Below, piece by piece: positions 57,117 through 64,000 of a stretch of DNA of 64,000 nt (positions are counted from its first letter, which is position 1; every line of letters starts with the position of its first letter). The notes below the pieces were generated by a model, which ran no database searches, was not told the DNA's origin, and saw only the letters and a list, made by a program, of their open reading frames with translations. This DNA is from Dokdonella sp. GTDB taxonomy: Bacteria > Pseudomonadota > Gammaproteobacteria > Xanthomonadales > Rhodanobacteraceae. The position numbers and the translations under genes are program-made. The stretch is taken from the NCBI RefSeq assembly GCF_019634845.1, contig NZ_JAHCAQ010000004.1, forward strand, positions 174,005 to 238,004, written 5' to 3'.

Positions 57117-57929
57117 ATGCCCGCGCCTTTCGATTCGCGCCGCCCGCCGGCCGCTTCCCGTCAACTCGACCGTCTGCGTGCCGTGTGGGAGCGGCTCGGC
57201 GCGGATGATCCGCTGTGGGCGGTGCTGTCCGATCCGGGCAAGCGTGGCGGGCGCTGGCTCGATGAGGAGTTCTTCGCCACCGGTGAAGCCGAGATCGCGA
57301 TGCAGCTGGCGATGGCCAGTGGCTGGAACCTGCCGCGCGGGCATGCCTTGGCGCTCGATTTCGGCTGCGGCGCGGGGCGCCTCACGCGCGCATTGGCGAG
57401 CCGGTTCGAGCGCGTGCTCGGCATCGATGTCTCGGCCAGCATGATCGCCACCGCGCGTGGCCTCAACGCCGCGCTCGGCAATGTCGAGTTCCGCGTCAAC
57501 ACCGCACCCGATCTCGCCGGCGTAGCCAGCCACAGCGTCGACTTCCTGTGTTCGCACATCACGCTGCAGCACATCCCGGCGCCACTGGCCGCCGACTACG
57601 TGGCGGAGTTCTTTCGCGTACTCGCGCCGGGTGGCGTGGCCGTATTCCAGTTCGTCGCCGCGAACGATGCGAGCCTGCGTGGCCGGTTGTATGGCGCGGC
57701 TTCCAATCGTTGGCTCAATCCGCTGCGCCGCATCGTCTGGCGCCGGCGCGACGTGTTCGAGATGCACACCCTGGCGGAAAGCGAGCTGGCGCGCCGTCTG
57801 CATCGCTGGCCGCAGTTGCGCCTGCTGTACAGCGGCGAAGATGGTGGCGCCGGCGCGGGCTGGCTCGGTCGACGATGGATCGTCGCCCATACGGGCTCCA
57901 TGGCGGCAGTGGAGCAGCCCGCGTGCTGA
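57117..57929 (+). CDS. class I SAM-dependent methyltransferase
   Basis: The 270-residue protein has a Methyltransf_11-like core: LALDFGCGAGRLTRALASRFE as motif I, VLGIDVSASMIATARGL, then SVDFLCSHITLQHIPAPL and FRVLAPGGVAVFQFV as motif IV/post-I. The N-terminal helical region (RAVWERLGADDPLWAVLSDP) is typical of methyltransferases acting near glycan or nucleotide-sugar clusters. The target is unknown. The stop overlaps the sulfotransferase gene by seven bases. ATG 57117 is preferred over GTG 57111. Confidence 0.82.
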   Translation: MPAPFDSRRPPAASRQLDRLRAVWERLGADDPLWAVLSDPGKRGGRWLDEEFFATGEAEIAMQLAMASGWNLPRGHALALDFGCGAGRLTRALASRFERVLGIDVSASMIATARGLNAALGNVEFRVNTAPDLAGVASHSVDFLCSHITLQHIPAPLAADYVAEFFRVLAPGGVAVFQFVAANDASLRGRLYGAASNRWLNPLRRIVWRRRDVFEMHTLAESELARRLHRWPQLRLLYSGEDGGAGAGWLGRRWIVAHTGSMAAVEQPAC

Positions 57930-58570
57930 TCTCGGTCCATATTCCCAAGGCCGCCGGCACGAGTTTCGGTCGGCAGCTGGAGCGGCATTTCGGCCCGCGC
58001 CTGCTGCTCGACTATGCCGACCGCCCGCTCGCACCGGGCCATCGCCTGCGGCGTCTGGCCGGCGCGTTGCGGGCGCGCGCGCAGCTGACCGACGTCGACT
58101 GCGTGCACGGGCACTTCTGCGCCGACAAGTACGCCTGGCTCGGCGCGCGAGCGCGCTGGATCGTCTGGCTGCGCGACCCGCTGCAGCGCCTGGCCAGCCA
58201 CTATCACTACTGGCAACGCGTACCTGACCTGCGCAATCCCGACTGCCGCGCCCTGCTGCAGCGCAGGCTCAGTCTCGAACAATTCGCCGCGCTGCCGCGC
58301 ATGCGCAACGTCGCCACGCGCTTTCTGGCGGGGCGGCCACTGGAGCAGTTCTTCTTCATCGGGCTGGTGGAGGACATGGCCGAATCGCAGCGACGCCTGC
58401 ACCAGCTCACGGCCATCGCCGCGCCGGATGAGGCTGTCAACGTCAACGCCGAGGCACCCGACGGCCATGTGCTGGCAGCGGCCGTGCAACGGCGGCTGGC
58501 CGCACTCAACCAGCACGACTGCCGACTCTACGACCAGGCGCGCGCGCTGTTCGAGCGCGCGCGGCCCTGA
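57923..58570 (+). CDS. sulfotransferase family 2-like protein
   Basis: The 215-residue protein has the PAPS-binding 5'-phosphosulfate loop at the start (SVHIPKAAGTSF) and the 3'-phosphate region WIVWLRDPLQRLASHYHY. Both match Sulfotransfer_2 carbohydrate sulfotransferases. It would move sulfate from PAPS to a glycan or small molecule. The GTG start overlaps the methyltransferase stop, so the two are probably made together and modify the same product. Confidence 0.82.
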   Translation: MLISVHIPKAAGTSFGRQLERHFGPRLLLDYADRPLAPGHRLRRLAGALRARAQLTDVDCVHGHFCADKYAWLGARARWIVWLRDPLQRLASHYHYWQRVPDLRNPDCRALLQRRLSLEQFAALPRMRNVATRFLAGRPLEQFFFIGLVEDMAESQRRLHQLTAIAAPDEAVNVNAEAPDGHVLAAAVQRRLAALNQHDCRLYDQARALFERARP

Positions 58571-58589
58571 CCGCGCGGGGCACATCGGC

Positions 58590-58626
58590 GGTCATCGCGC
58601 AGGCGTGGCCCTGCGCGGTGATGACC
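58590..58626. terminator. hairpin between convergent sulfotransferase and lipoprotein genes
   Basis: GGTCATC-GCGCAGG pairs with CCTGCGC-ggt-GATGACC, a 14-base stem with a three-base bulge, in the 69-base gap between convergent genes. No T-run is present. Confidence 0.5.
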
Positions 58627-58639
58627 GGGCTTGCCGGTC

Positions 58640-60346
58640 CTAGTCAGCGACCGACGGCGTGCCGCTGCCGGCTGGCAACATCTCGACCGATTCGCTGAAG
58701 TCGACACCTTCGGGCACGAAGGCCAGGCGCATCTCGATGCGCTTGAACCACTGCGCGTACAGCGCGTAGAGCCGGCGCTGGGCCTCCAGCGTCGCCTGCT
58801 GCTCGGCCGGCAGCACGGCCATGAGGCCCGGGTTGGCGAACAAATCGCCGAGCATGCCGTACAGGCGACCATTGATCGCCGTGCTCAGCACGACGCCGTC
58901 ACTGGCGGGGGCTTGCATGACCGCGCTCGACAGCCCGGCGATCGCCTGCGGCCCGATCGCGATGCCGAGCGCCTTGGGTCCCATCGCGGCTTGCACGTCG
59001 AACTTGGCGGCGGCGCTGCCAAGCGCGTCGGTGGGCAGCGCGACCGGCTTGCCGTCGGGATTGAGGCGCAGGTTCTGCAACGGCGGCGCGCTCATCTGGG
59101 CGAGACCGACGAGGAAGGCGGGGCTGTTGCTGCCGACCAGCAGGCTGCCGCTCAGGTCGGTCGGCAGTTCCGCCTTGAAATCGGTCGGCATCGTGAACTG
59201 GTCGAGCACGAGGCGCAGGCCCGTGAGGTCGGCGAACGGTGGCGGGATGGTCCGGTCGAGCGAGGTCTTGGCTTCGGCGAAACTTTCGTTGAGGCCGACC
59301 AGTTCCTTGCACTGGAACGGTGCCTTGGCCACTGCCTCGGCCTGGGCGACGAGAAAGTCGCGTGCCTTGAGTACAGGCACGGCGATGCCGAAGTCGAGCA
59401 GCGCGTCGGCCGCGGGCGCGCCGGGCATGCCGCTGCCGAGCGCGGCCAGGGCCTTGGCCAGCGTGGGCTCCAGTTCGAGCCGCATGTGCACATCCATGCG
59501 CGTCGCGTCGAGCCGTGTATAGCCGAGCGCGAGGCGCGGCAACTTGGCGGCGATCGCTTCGCGTTCGGCGTTGCAGGTGGCCTGCTCGGGGCTGAGCGTG
59601 CCGCCACCCTTGGGCATGTCGATCAAGGCGAGCAGACGCTTGCTGTCGAGCCAGCCGCTGCCGTAGGGCAGGTAACCTTTGCTGCGCTCGAACGCGGCCA
59701 GCGCATCGCTGTCGGCCAGCGACTGGTTGGGGCGCTCCAGCCCCAGCACGAGCTGCTTGACCATATCGTTGGCGTCGGCCGGCACGGCCGCGAGCACGAA
59801 GTGGTGGGGTTCGATCGCGAGCAGGATGATGGCGTCGCCGGCCGTGATCGTGCGCACCTCCTGGGTGCCCATCTGCGTGGTCGCGAGGGTGCTGCCGCTG
59901 GCTTTTTCGATGCGTTCGAAGGCCGCCTTGAAGGCCGCGGCGTCAGCCAGTTCCACACGCAGCACGGGCAGCGCGCCGACGCCGTAGAAGGCGCTGCGCA
60001 GCTTGCTGTCGAGGCCGATCTCGCGCCATTGTTCGGGCGTGGTGCGTTGGCGGACCTCGTCCAGTATCGCCTTGATCCACCGGCTCGCCTGCGGCGCTTC
60101 GCCGGCCAGTTGGGTCGCGGTCTGGTCGAAAATCGGCAGCAGCAATGGCCAGGCCTGCGCCATCTGCGCGCGCCAGCGCGCCATCGCGGCCTCGGGCAGC
60201 GGCTCGCGATTGGCGAACACATAAGGCGTGTCGGTCGGCACATAGGCCAACGGCGCAGCGTCGTCGAGCGCAGCCTTGCGGCTGCAGGCGGCGACGGCAA
60301 GTGCGCCGGCGATGACGGCGCAATACAACGATGCCTTGCGAAACAT
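58640..60346 (-). CDS. large conserved lipoprotein of unknown function
   Basis: The 568-residue protein has a lipoprotein signal peptide (lipobox VAAC, Cys21) and no recognised catalytic motif. The body shows repeated two-layer alpha/beta-like segments (FYGVGALPVLRVELADAAAF; LSGSLLVGSNSPAFLVGLAQ; ALGIAIGPQAIAGLSSAVM), which suggest two related domains of about 250 residues. Two Cys in the middle may form a disulfide. It should be anchored in the outer membrane facing the periplasm. GAGGAG precedes the ATG. It lies downstream of pyrB on the same strand, separated by 65 bases. Confidence 0.7.
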   Translation of the reverse strand: MFRKASLYCAVIAGALAVAACSRKAALDDAAPLAYVPTDTPYVFANREPLPEAAMARWRAQMAQAWPLLLPIFDQTATQLAGEAPQASRWIKAILDEVRQRTTPEQWREIGLDSKLRSAFYGVGALPVLRVELADAAAFKAAFERIEKASGSTLATTQMGTQEVRTITAGDAIILLAIEPHHFVLAAVPADANDMVKQLVLGLERPNQSLADSDALAAFERSKGYLPYGSGWLDSKRLLALIDMPKGGGTLSPEQATCNAEREAIAAKLPRLALGYTRLDATRMDVHMRLELEPTLAKALAALGSGMPGAPAADALLDFGIAVPVLKARDFLVAQAEAVAKAPFQCKELVGLNESFAEAKTSLDRTIPPPFADLTGLRLVLDQFTMPTDFKAELPTDLSGSLLVGSNSPAFLVGLAQMSAPPLQNLRLNPDGKPVALPTDALGSAAAKFDVQAAMGPKALGIAIGPQAIAGLSSAVMQAPASDGVVLSTAINGRLYGMLGDLFANPGLMAVLPAEQQATLEAQRRLYALYAQWFKRIEMRLAFVPEGVDFSESVEMLPAGSGTPSVAD

Positions 60347-60411
60347 GGCGGCTCCTCGGCAGGGGCGCGCATCTTAGCGGCAATTGCGCGGCAGCGCCGC
60401 GCGGCGCAGGG

Positions 60412-61356
60412 TCAGGGTGCGAGCAATTGCGCCAGCGCCGCCATGCGCACGAACACGCCGTTGGCAACCTGGTCGAGGATTGCCGACTGCGCGCCGTCGG
60501 CCACCGACGAGTCGATTTCGACGCCGCGGTTGATCGGGCCCGGGTGCATGACCAGTGCGTCATGGCCGGCGCGTGCCAGGCGCTGCCCGGTAAGGCCGAA
60601 ACGTGCGTGGTAGGCGGCGCCGTCCAGTTGCGTCGCGTGTTCGAGCCGCTCGCGCTGGATGCGCAGCATGATGATCACATCGGCGTCGGTCAGCGCGACA
60701 TCGAAGTCCTCGTCGATCACGCAGCCCGGGAACGCTGCGCCGGCCGGCAGCAGCGCCGTCGGACCGCACAGGTGGATCGCGGCGGCGCCGAGCGCCTGCA
60801 GGCCGTGCACGTCGGAACGCGCCACGCGCGAATGGCGGATGTCGCCGCAGATCACGACCTTGAGGCCATCGATGCGGCCCTTGCGATCGCGGATCGTGAG
60901 CAGGTCGAGCAGTCCCTGGGTCGGGTGGGCACGGTTGCCATCGCCCGCATTGAGGATCGCCGCCTGCCGGCAATGGCTGGCCAGCAACGCTGGCGTGTCG
61001 TTCTCGCGGTGGCGCACGACGAAGGCGTCGGCATCCATGGCTTCGAGCGTGGCCAGCGTGTCCTCGAGCGTTTCGCCCTTGCTGGTCGAGGAGCTGGCAA
61101 TGTCGAAGTTGATCACCAGCGCGCCGAGCCGCCGTGCCGCCAGGTCGAAGCTCGTGCGCGTGCGCGTGGAGGCCTCGAAGAACAGATTGACCACGCTGCG
61201 CCCGGCCAGCAGTGGCGGCAGCGCCCGTTGCGTGCGCCACTGCGCGCGCAGGCGCGCAGCGTCGTCGAGCAGGCTCTCGATGCGCGCACGTGGCAGGCCG
61301 TCGAGCGTGAGGAGGTGGCGCAGGCGCCCGTCGGCGGCCAGTTGCGGGTCGTGCAT
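60412..61356 (-). CDS. pyrB: aspartate carbamoyltransferase catalytic subunit
   Basis: Condenses carbamoyl phosphate and aspartate in pyrimidine synthesis. The 314-residue chain has the carbamoyl-phosphate signature FFEASTRTRTSFD, the HPTQGLLDLLTIRD region, and MHPGPINRGVEI near the end. No pyrI or pyrC is adjacent in this window. It follows yqgF by 43 bases, and the ATG of MHDPQLAADG is chosen. Confidence 0.96.
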   Translation of the reverse strand: MHDPQLAADGRLRHLLTLDGLPRARIESLLDDAARLRAQWRTQRALPPLLAGRSVVNLFFEASTRTRTSFDLAARRLGALVINFDIASSSTSKGETLEDTLATLEAMDADAFVVRHRENDTPALLASHCRQAAILNAGDGNRAHPTQGLLDLLTIRDRKGRIDGLKVVICGDIRHSRVARSDVHGLQALGAAAIHLCGPTALLPAGAAFPGCVIDEDFDVALTDADVIIMLRIQRERLEHATQLDGAAYHARFGLTGQRLARAGHDALVMHPGPINRGVEIDSSVADGAQSAILDQVANGVFVRMAALAQLLAP

Positions 61357-61399
61357 GGGCGGGATCCCCTTGGCGTGTGCCGTTACCGTCGCATGGGCT

Positions 61400-61828
61400 T
61401 CAGCGCCCCGCGCTGGAAAACCATTGGTCGAGGATGACGGCGGCGGCGAGCGAGTCGAGCTCGGCCGCGTGCTTGCGGCGCGCGCTGCCGGCGGCGCGCT
61501 GTTGCGCAAAGCGCCGCGCGGCTTCCTGCGAGCTGCCCCGTTCGTCGCTCAGGTGCACCGGTCGCGCATAGCGCTGGCCCAGTGTGTCGGCGAACGCGCG
61601 CGCGCGGCGCGTCATCGCTTGCTCGCCGCCGTCGAGGGTGAGCGGCAGGCCGACCACGAGTTGGGCCGGCTGCCAGTCGGCGACCAGCGCGTCGAGCGCG
61701 GGCCAGTCGTCGGCAGGCAGTGTCTTGAGAGCGCGCGCGCCGCCGCCGAGCGGGTGGCCGATCGCGACGCCGATCCAGCGCGTGCCCAGGTCGAAGGCGA
61801 GCGTGGGCGCGTCAGGCGTGGCCGGCAT
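61400..61828 (-). CDS. yqgF: Holliday junction resolvase-like YqgF/RuvX
   Basis: The 142-residue RNase H-fold protein has LAFDLGTRWIGVAIGHPLGG with the first Asp of the active site, VVGLPLTLDGGE, then LSDERGSSQEAARRF and ELDSLAAAVILDQWF with the other acidic residues. YqgF processes the 5' end of pre-16S rRNA in E. coli. The start overlaps the 3' end of yqgE by 17 bases. The PADDWP stretch is normal for the family. Confidence 0.93.
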   Translation of the reverse strand: MPATPDAPTLAFDLGTRWIGVAIGHPLGGGARALKTLPADDWPALDALVADWQPAQLVVGLPLTLDGGEQAMTRRARAFADTLGQRYARPVHLSDERGSSQEAARRFAQQRAAGSARRKHAAELDSLAAAVILDQWFSSAGR

Positions 61829-62375
61829 GGCTGGCCAGCCGCGACAGGTTGACGCCGACCAGATCCGCCGCCGCCTGCCAGCGTTCGTCCAGTGGCGTTT
61901 CGAACAGCAGCGCTTCGGTGGCCGGTGCGGTGAGCCAGTGGTTGTCGACCAGCTCCTGCTCGAGTTGGCCCGGGCTCCAGCCCGAATAGCCGAGCGCGAC
62001 GATGGCGTGACGCGGGCCGTTGCCCGCCGCCATCGCGACGAGAATGTCGCGCGAGGTGGTGACGCTGATCGTGCCCGAGATCGCAAACGATGACTCCCAG
62101 GCGCCAGCGGGCGTGTGCAGCACGAAGCCGCGTTCGGGCTGTACCGGGCCGCCGATCAGCACCGGCGCGTCGATGACTTCGGGCAACTCCGAGTGCAGGC
62201 TCATCTGCGCCAGTACGTCGCCGAGGCGGTACTCGGACAGGCGATTGATCATGATGCCCATCGCACCGTCCTCGCCGTGCTGGCACAGGAAGGTCACGCC
62301 GCGCGCGAAGTTGGGATCGCGCAGGCCCGGCATCGCGATCAGCAACTGGTTGGCGAGGGGCGAGGCGGCTGACAT
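61812..62375 (-). CDS. yqgE: YqgE/AlgH family protein (UPF0301)
   Basis: The 187-residue protein matches UPF0301: LANQLLIAMPGLRDPNFARG, TFLCQHGEDGAMGIMINR, and VLHTPAGAWESSFAISGTI. AlgH/YqgE proteins are thought to bind a small ligand, but their exact role is unsettled. The yqgE-yqgF order is near universal in gammaproteobacteria. ATG 62375 (MSAASPLANQ) is used. Confidence 0.93.
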   Translation of the reverse strand: MSAASPLANQLLIAMPGLRDPNFARGVTFLCQHGEDGAMGIMINRLSEYRLGDVLAQMSLHSELPEVIDAPVLIGGPVQPERGFVLHTPAGAWESSFAISGTISVTTSRDILVAMAAGNGPRHAIVALGYSGWSPGQLEQELVDNHWLTAPATEALLFETPLDERWQAAADLVGVNLSRLASHAGHA

Positions 62376-62440
62376 GGCCCGCATTGTACGCGAGCGCCAC
62401 GCCGTGGATCGGGTGGCGCGCGCGATCGTGCAGGTCGTCT

Positions 62441-63301
62441 TCAGCGATTGCGCAGGATGTCGCCGGGCAGGAATTGCCAGGTGCGCGAGATGTACAGCTC
62501 GTCGACCTTCTCGCGAGTATCGGGCAGCGGCGGGAACGGTGCGGCGAGATGGGTGATGCGGATGGCTGCATGGTCGAGCACCTTGTGGCCGCTGGACTGG
62601 ATCACGTCGATGCTCTTGACGCTGCCGTCGCGCTGGATGGCGACCGTCAGCACCAGTTGCCCGTGCAGTTGCCGGCGTCGCGCCTCGTCGGGGTAGTTGA
62701 GGTTGCCGATGCGCTCGATGCGCGCCACCCAGGCGCGCATGTAGGCCGCGAATTCATATTCCTCGGTGTTGGCCGAGATGTACTTGCGCTTGGGGCGCTT
62801 GGCGTACTGCTCGCTTTCGCGCTGGATCTCCTGGGCCAGGCGCGCCATTTCGAGCCGGCGTTGCTCGGTCTCGGCCGGGGCCACGTCGGGCCGCGGATCG
62901 GCCTGCGGCGCCTGGCGTTCATCGGGCACGCCGTAGCTGGAACTGCGCTGGGTGAGCAGGCGCGTGGGCGTGGCCGTGGACGGCCGCGGTGCGCCATCCT
63001 CGAGCGGCACCGGCGCGATGCCCGGGGTGGGCTTGGGCAGCGGGCTCGACAGCGGCTGCGTCGGGCGGTGGGCACGTTCGGCCTCGCCGCCGCCGCTGTT
63101 GCTGGCCTGGGCGATGAAGTCGGCGCGGTCGGGCTTTTCGCTGTTGGCCGACTGCACGAGGATCACGTCGAGCGCGGGCAGGCGCGGCGCCGCCTTCTCG
63201 AACTCGAACACGATGCCCAGCGCAACCACCGCGTGCACGATGATCGAGAACAGGAAGGTGACGCCGAGGCGGTCGCCACTGCCGACGCTGGCGTCGCTCA
63301 T
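62441..63301 (-). CDS. TonB-family protein (energy transducer-like)
   Basis: The 286-residue protein has an N-terminal TM helix (GVTFLFSIIVHAVVALGIVF), a proline-rich periplasmic spacer (LSSPLPKPTPGIAPVPLEDG), and a C-terminal TonB domain (NLNYPDEARRRQLHGQLVLT, then VIQSSGHKVLDHAAIRITH). No exbB/exbD is adjacent. In pseudomonads and xanthomonads a TonB-like gene sits between gshB and yqgE, as here, and TonB-dependent receptors such as the one at the window start are possible partners. It overlaps gshB (ATGA). Confidence 0.9.
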   Translation of the reverse strand: MSDASVGSGDRLGVTFLFSIIVHAVVALGIVFEFEKAAPRLPALDVILVQSANSEKPDRADFIAQASNSGGGEAERAHRPTQPLSSPLPKPTPGIAPVPLEDGAPRPSTATPTRLLTQRSSSYGVPDERQAPQADPRPDVAPAETEQRRLEMARLAQEIQRESEQYAKRPKRKYISANTEEYEFAAYMRAWVARIERIGNLNYPDEARRRQLHGQLVLTVAIQRDGSVKSIDVIQSSGHKVLDHAAIRITHLAAPFPPLPDTREKVDELYISRTWQFLPGDILRNR

Positions 63302-64000
63302 GGCGCGGCCACCGCCTTGCCTTCGAGCCGGTCGAACAGCAGGCCGGCGATGTTGAGCCCAAACTGCGCGTCGAGTTCGCGCGCGCAGGTCGGCGAGGTC
63401 ACGTTGACCTCGGTGAGCCAGTCGCCGATCACGTCCAGGCCGACGAAGCGCAGGCCGCGGCGCACCAGCTCAGGGCCGACCTGGGCGGCGATCCAACGGT
63501 CGCGTTCGGACAGCGCGACGCCGACACCCTTGCCGCCGGCGGCGAGGTTGCCGCGGAAATCGTCGCCTTGCGGGATGCGCGCCAGCGCATACGGCACCGG
63601 CTCGCCGTCGACCATGAGGATGCGCTTGTCGCCGGCGCTGATCTGCGGGATGAAACGCTGGGCGATGGCGAAGGCCTGGCCGTCGGCGGTCAGGGTTTCG
63701 AGGATCACGTTGAGATTGGGATCGCCTCGGCGCGAGCGGAAGATGCTGCGCCCGCCCATGCCGTCGAGCGGCTTGAGCACGACTTCGCCCTGCTCGGCGA
63801 CGAAGCGCCGCAGTTCCTGCGCATCGCGCGCAACGAGGGTCGGTGCGCAGCATTGCGGAAAACGCAGCGCGAACAGCTTTTCGTTGGCATCACGCAGGCC
63901 GCGCGGATCGTTGACGACGCGCACGCCGGCGGCCTGGGCCAGCTCCAGCACCATGGTGTCGTACACGAACTGGGCATCGACCGGCGGATCCTTGCGCGCG
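63298..64000 (-). CDS. gshB: glutathione synthetase, C-terminal part (5' end outside window)
   Basis: Joins gamma-glutamylcysteine and glycine with ATP. The frame stays open past the right window edge, so only about 230 C-terminal residues are visible. They carry the ATP-grasp motifs PLDGMGGRSIFRS, ILMVDGEPVPYALARIP, and VTSPTCARELDAQFGLNIA with its metal-binding Asn. The protein matches prokaryotic GshB. It is first in the gshB-tonB-yqgE-yqgF-pyrB block, and its stop overlaps the TonB-family gene. Confidence 0.93.
   Translation of the reverse strand, partial: ARKDPPVDAQFVYDTMVLELAQAAGVRVVNDPRGLRDANEKLFALRFPQCCAPTLVARDAQELRRFVAEQGEVVLKPLDGMGGRSIFRSRRGDPNLNVILETLTADGQAFAIAQRFIPQISAGDKRILMVDGEPVPYALARIPQGDDFRGNLAAGGKGVGVALSERDRWIAAQVGPELVRRGLRFVGLDVIGDWLTEVNVTSPTCARELDAQFGLNIAGLLFDRLEGKAVAAP

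Overview
The window is chromosomal DNA of a high-GC gammaproteobacterium, most likely Xanthomonadales and possibly Rhodanobacteraceae (Dokdonella/Tahibacter-like). This rests on a large TonB-dependent receptor ending in phenylalanine, H-NS of the short xanthomonad type, PilT/PilU-type ATPases, the gshB-tonB-yqgE-yqgF-pyrB block, an SpmA-SpmB fusion, and secreted proteins ending in an F-x-x-G-F-(E/D) tail. Nearly every base is in tightly packed genes, many joined by ATGA/GTGA overlaps. No tRNA, rRNA, CRISPR or intact mobile element was found.

Layout. 1-2.8 kb: 3' part of a TonB-dependent receptor with its own terminator. 2.9-10 kb: DUF71 ATPase, SpmA-SpmB fusion, small membrane protein, MFS exporter, folE, and an HTH regulator divergent from a periplasmic aspartyl protease. 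9.9-14.2 kb: RlmI-type methyltransferase, a yybP-ykoY manganese riboswitch in front of a TerC-family exporter, rhomboid protease, phhA. 14.4-15.5 kb: ParS-RES toxin-antitoxin pair. 15.6-24.4 kb: SRPBCC protein, DUF885 peptidase-like protein, fbp, PAP2-like protein, 2OG oxygenase, YqhA, PilT/PilU paralog, two coiled-coil envelope proteins, a 555-base intergenic region with an AT-rich patch and a structured-RNA candidate, and a DUF465 protein. 24.5-30.9 kb: CBS and cystathionine gamma-lyase (transsulfuration) interleaved with two DUF4214-FkbM methyltransferases, then an FG-GAP protein. 30.9-35.9 kb: acetoacetyl-CoA synthetase, H-NS, proS, DUF4124 protein.

36.1-43.2 kb is the most interesting stretch. 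pssA is translationally coupled to a GAF-PP2C-HATPase protein (phosphatase and kinase in one chain), a STAS protein with the DSSG phospho-acceptor motif, and mlaE; then come mlaF, mlaD, an auxiliary lipoprotein, a probable holD and rimI. This looks like a partner-switch module built into a retrograde phospholipid transport operon.

43.2-53.8 kb: a secreted beta-helix protein, then valS, holC and pepA with divergent lptF-lptG (as in E. coli, but with an inverted upp-NYN pair inserted between holC and valS). 53.8-54.7 kb: a decayed IS5-family transposase. 54.7-58.6 kb: acyltransferase, pilU, and an overlapping methyltransferase-sulfotransferase pair. 58.6-64 kb: a large lipoprotein, then pyrB, yqgF, yqgE, a TonB-family protein and a partial gshB, all on the minus strand.

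All calls come from reading translated sequence, motifs and gene order; no database search was run.
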